NCBI RefSeq assembly: GCF_017592335.1
Contig: NZ_JACNMP010000009.1
Span: 1-64,000, forward strand
Reading direction: 5' to 3'
Origin: Pseudaestuariivita rosea
GTDB lineage: Bacteria > Pseudomonadota > Alphaproteobacteria > Rhodobacterales > Rhodobacteraceae
Length of the DNA stretch: 64,000 nt
In this document: positions 63,880-64,000 of the stretch, in pieces
Numbering within the stretch: position 1 is the first letter of the stretch
Layout: each line of letters starts with the position of its first letter
The notes under the pieces: model-generated
Told to the model about the DNA's origin: nothing
What the model saw: only the letters and a program-made list of their open reading frames with translations
Databases searched by the model: none
Program-made: the position numbers and the translations under genes

Positions 63880-64000
63880 TCAGTTCGCGTCTGCCATCTG
63901 CCGCGGCAGCTTGAAAGTCCACAGCATACCGCCCTGGTTCAGATAGTTGACCTTGCTGGCCACCTCACCGCCCCAGAGCGGAACGGCCCCGCCCCAGCCT
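63880..64000 (-). CDS. C-terminus of a PQQ-dependent dehydrogenase (partial)
   Basis: The last 39 residues of a minus-strand gene cut by the window edge. They read [16 protein letters not shown] then [17 protein letters not shown] and end ADAN. The GWGG...PLWGG and GG.LW.FKLP pattern resembles the C-terminal propeller blade of type I PQQ-dependent alcohol (ExaA-like) or methanol-type dehydrogenases. The match is short and made from memory, so confidence is moderate. Confidence 0.5.
   Translation of the reverse strand, partial: GWGGAVPLWGGEVASKVNYLNQGGMLWTFKLPRQMADAN

Overview
The window looks like chromosomal DNA of an alphaproteobacterium, most likely a marine Rhodobacteraceae (Roseobacter-group) species. 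The basis is gene content and protein style: a hemD-mic60-hemY block, Lon, PurMN, CysG and NirBD of alphaproteobacterial type, an AGXT2-like lyase, NasTS control, and very tight ATGA or TGATG gene overlaps. No phage, conjugative or CRISPR system was seen. The only mobile-element trace is a degenerate IS3-type transposase fragment at the left edge. It abuts a broken XRE-type regulator.

Layout. 1-600: IS debris, a broken regulator gene and a short direct repeat. 600-3.1 kb: polar amino-acid ABC uptake genes (binding protein and permease, no ATPase) and a second periplasmic binding protein. 3.1-8.9 kb: an OmpA-like lipoprotein, ribosome-rescue factor ArfB overlapping a class-III PLP enzyme and an APH-type kinase (a predicted kinase/phospho-lyase pair), nicotinate phosphoribosyltransferase and a membrane protein. 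9.1-13.5 kb: Lon, a secreted alpha/beta hydrolase and an AraC-HTH/O6-methylguanine methyltransferase fusion. 13.6-16.7 kb: a 1047-residue RTX protein with a 63-residue super-repeat. 16.9-24.7 kb: RNase D, PurN-PurM, a CAU tRNA, a KDO transferase, an HDAC-family enzyme, glutathione peroxidase, a Nudix protein, a DUF1178 protein and a short-chain dehydrogenase.

24.75-39.2 kb is a complete assimilatory nitrate system on the minus strand. In transcription order it is nasT, nasS, a leader with ANTAR-type hairpins and an intrinsic terminator, the nitrate ABC transporter (binding protein, permease, fused double ATPase), a globin, nirB, nirD, nasA, a TrpD2-like protein and cysG. Nearly every junction overlaps by 4 nt. 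The NasS nitrate sensor is expected to sequester the RNA-binding antiterminator NasT. The transporter imports nitrate, NasA and NirBD reduce it to ammonium, and CysG makes the siroheme NirB needs.

39.3-40.5 kb: two tandem cold-shock proteins, each with its own terminator, and an ArsC/Spx-like protein. 40.5-43.0 kb: a four-gene bufferin-type operon (DUF2282 precursor, DUF692 multinuclear-iron enzyme, DUF2063 partner, DoxX membrane protein). This is the most notable specialised system here. It encodes a ribosomally made, cysteine-modified, copper-binding periplasmic peptide. 43.35-49.7 kb: ThrRS, a secreted protein built of two copies of one domain, three conserved hypothetical genes and ilvD. 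49.8-57.2 kb: tandem CPBP membrane proteases, accD-folC, a sulfurtransferase overlapping an aromatic aminotransferase, and an MFS transporter. 57.2-61.0 kb: hemY, mic60 and hemD (minus strand). 61.1-63.8 kb: tsaD, gpsA, a YciI-like protein and an EVE-domain protein (plus strand). The right edge cuts a minus-strand gene whose C-terminus resembles PQQ-dependent alcohol dehydrogenases.

Start sites were chosen by ribosome-binding-site spacing, operon overlap and family N-termini. Several are therefore downstream of the longest possible reading frame. All functional calls come from reading the sequence without database searches.
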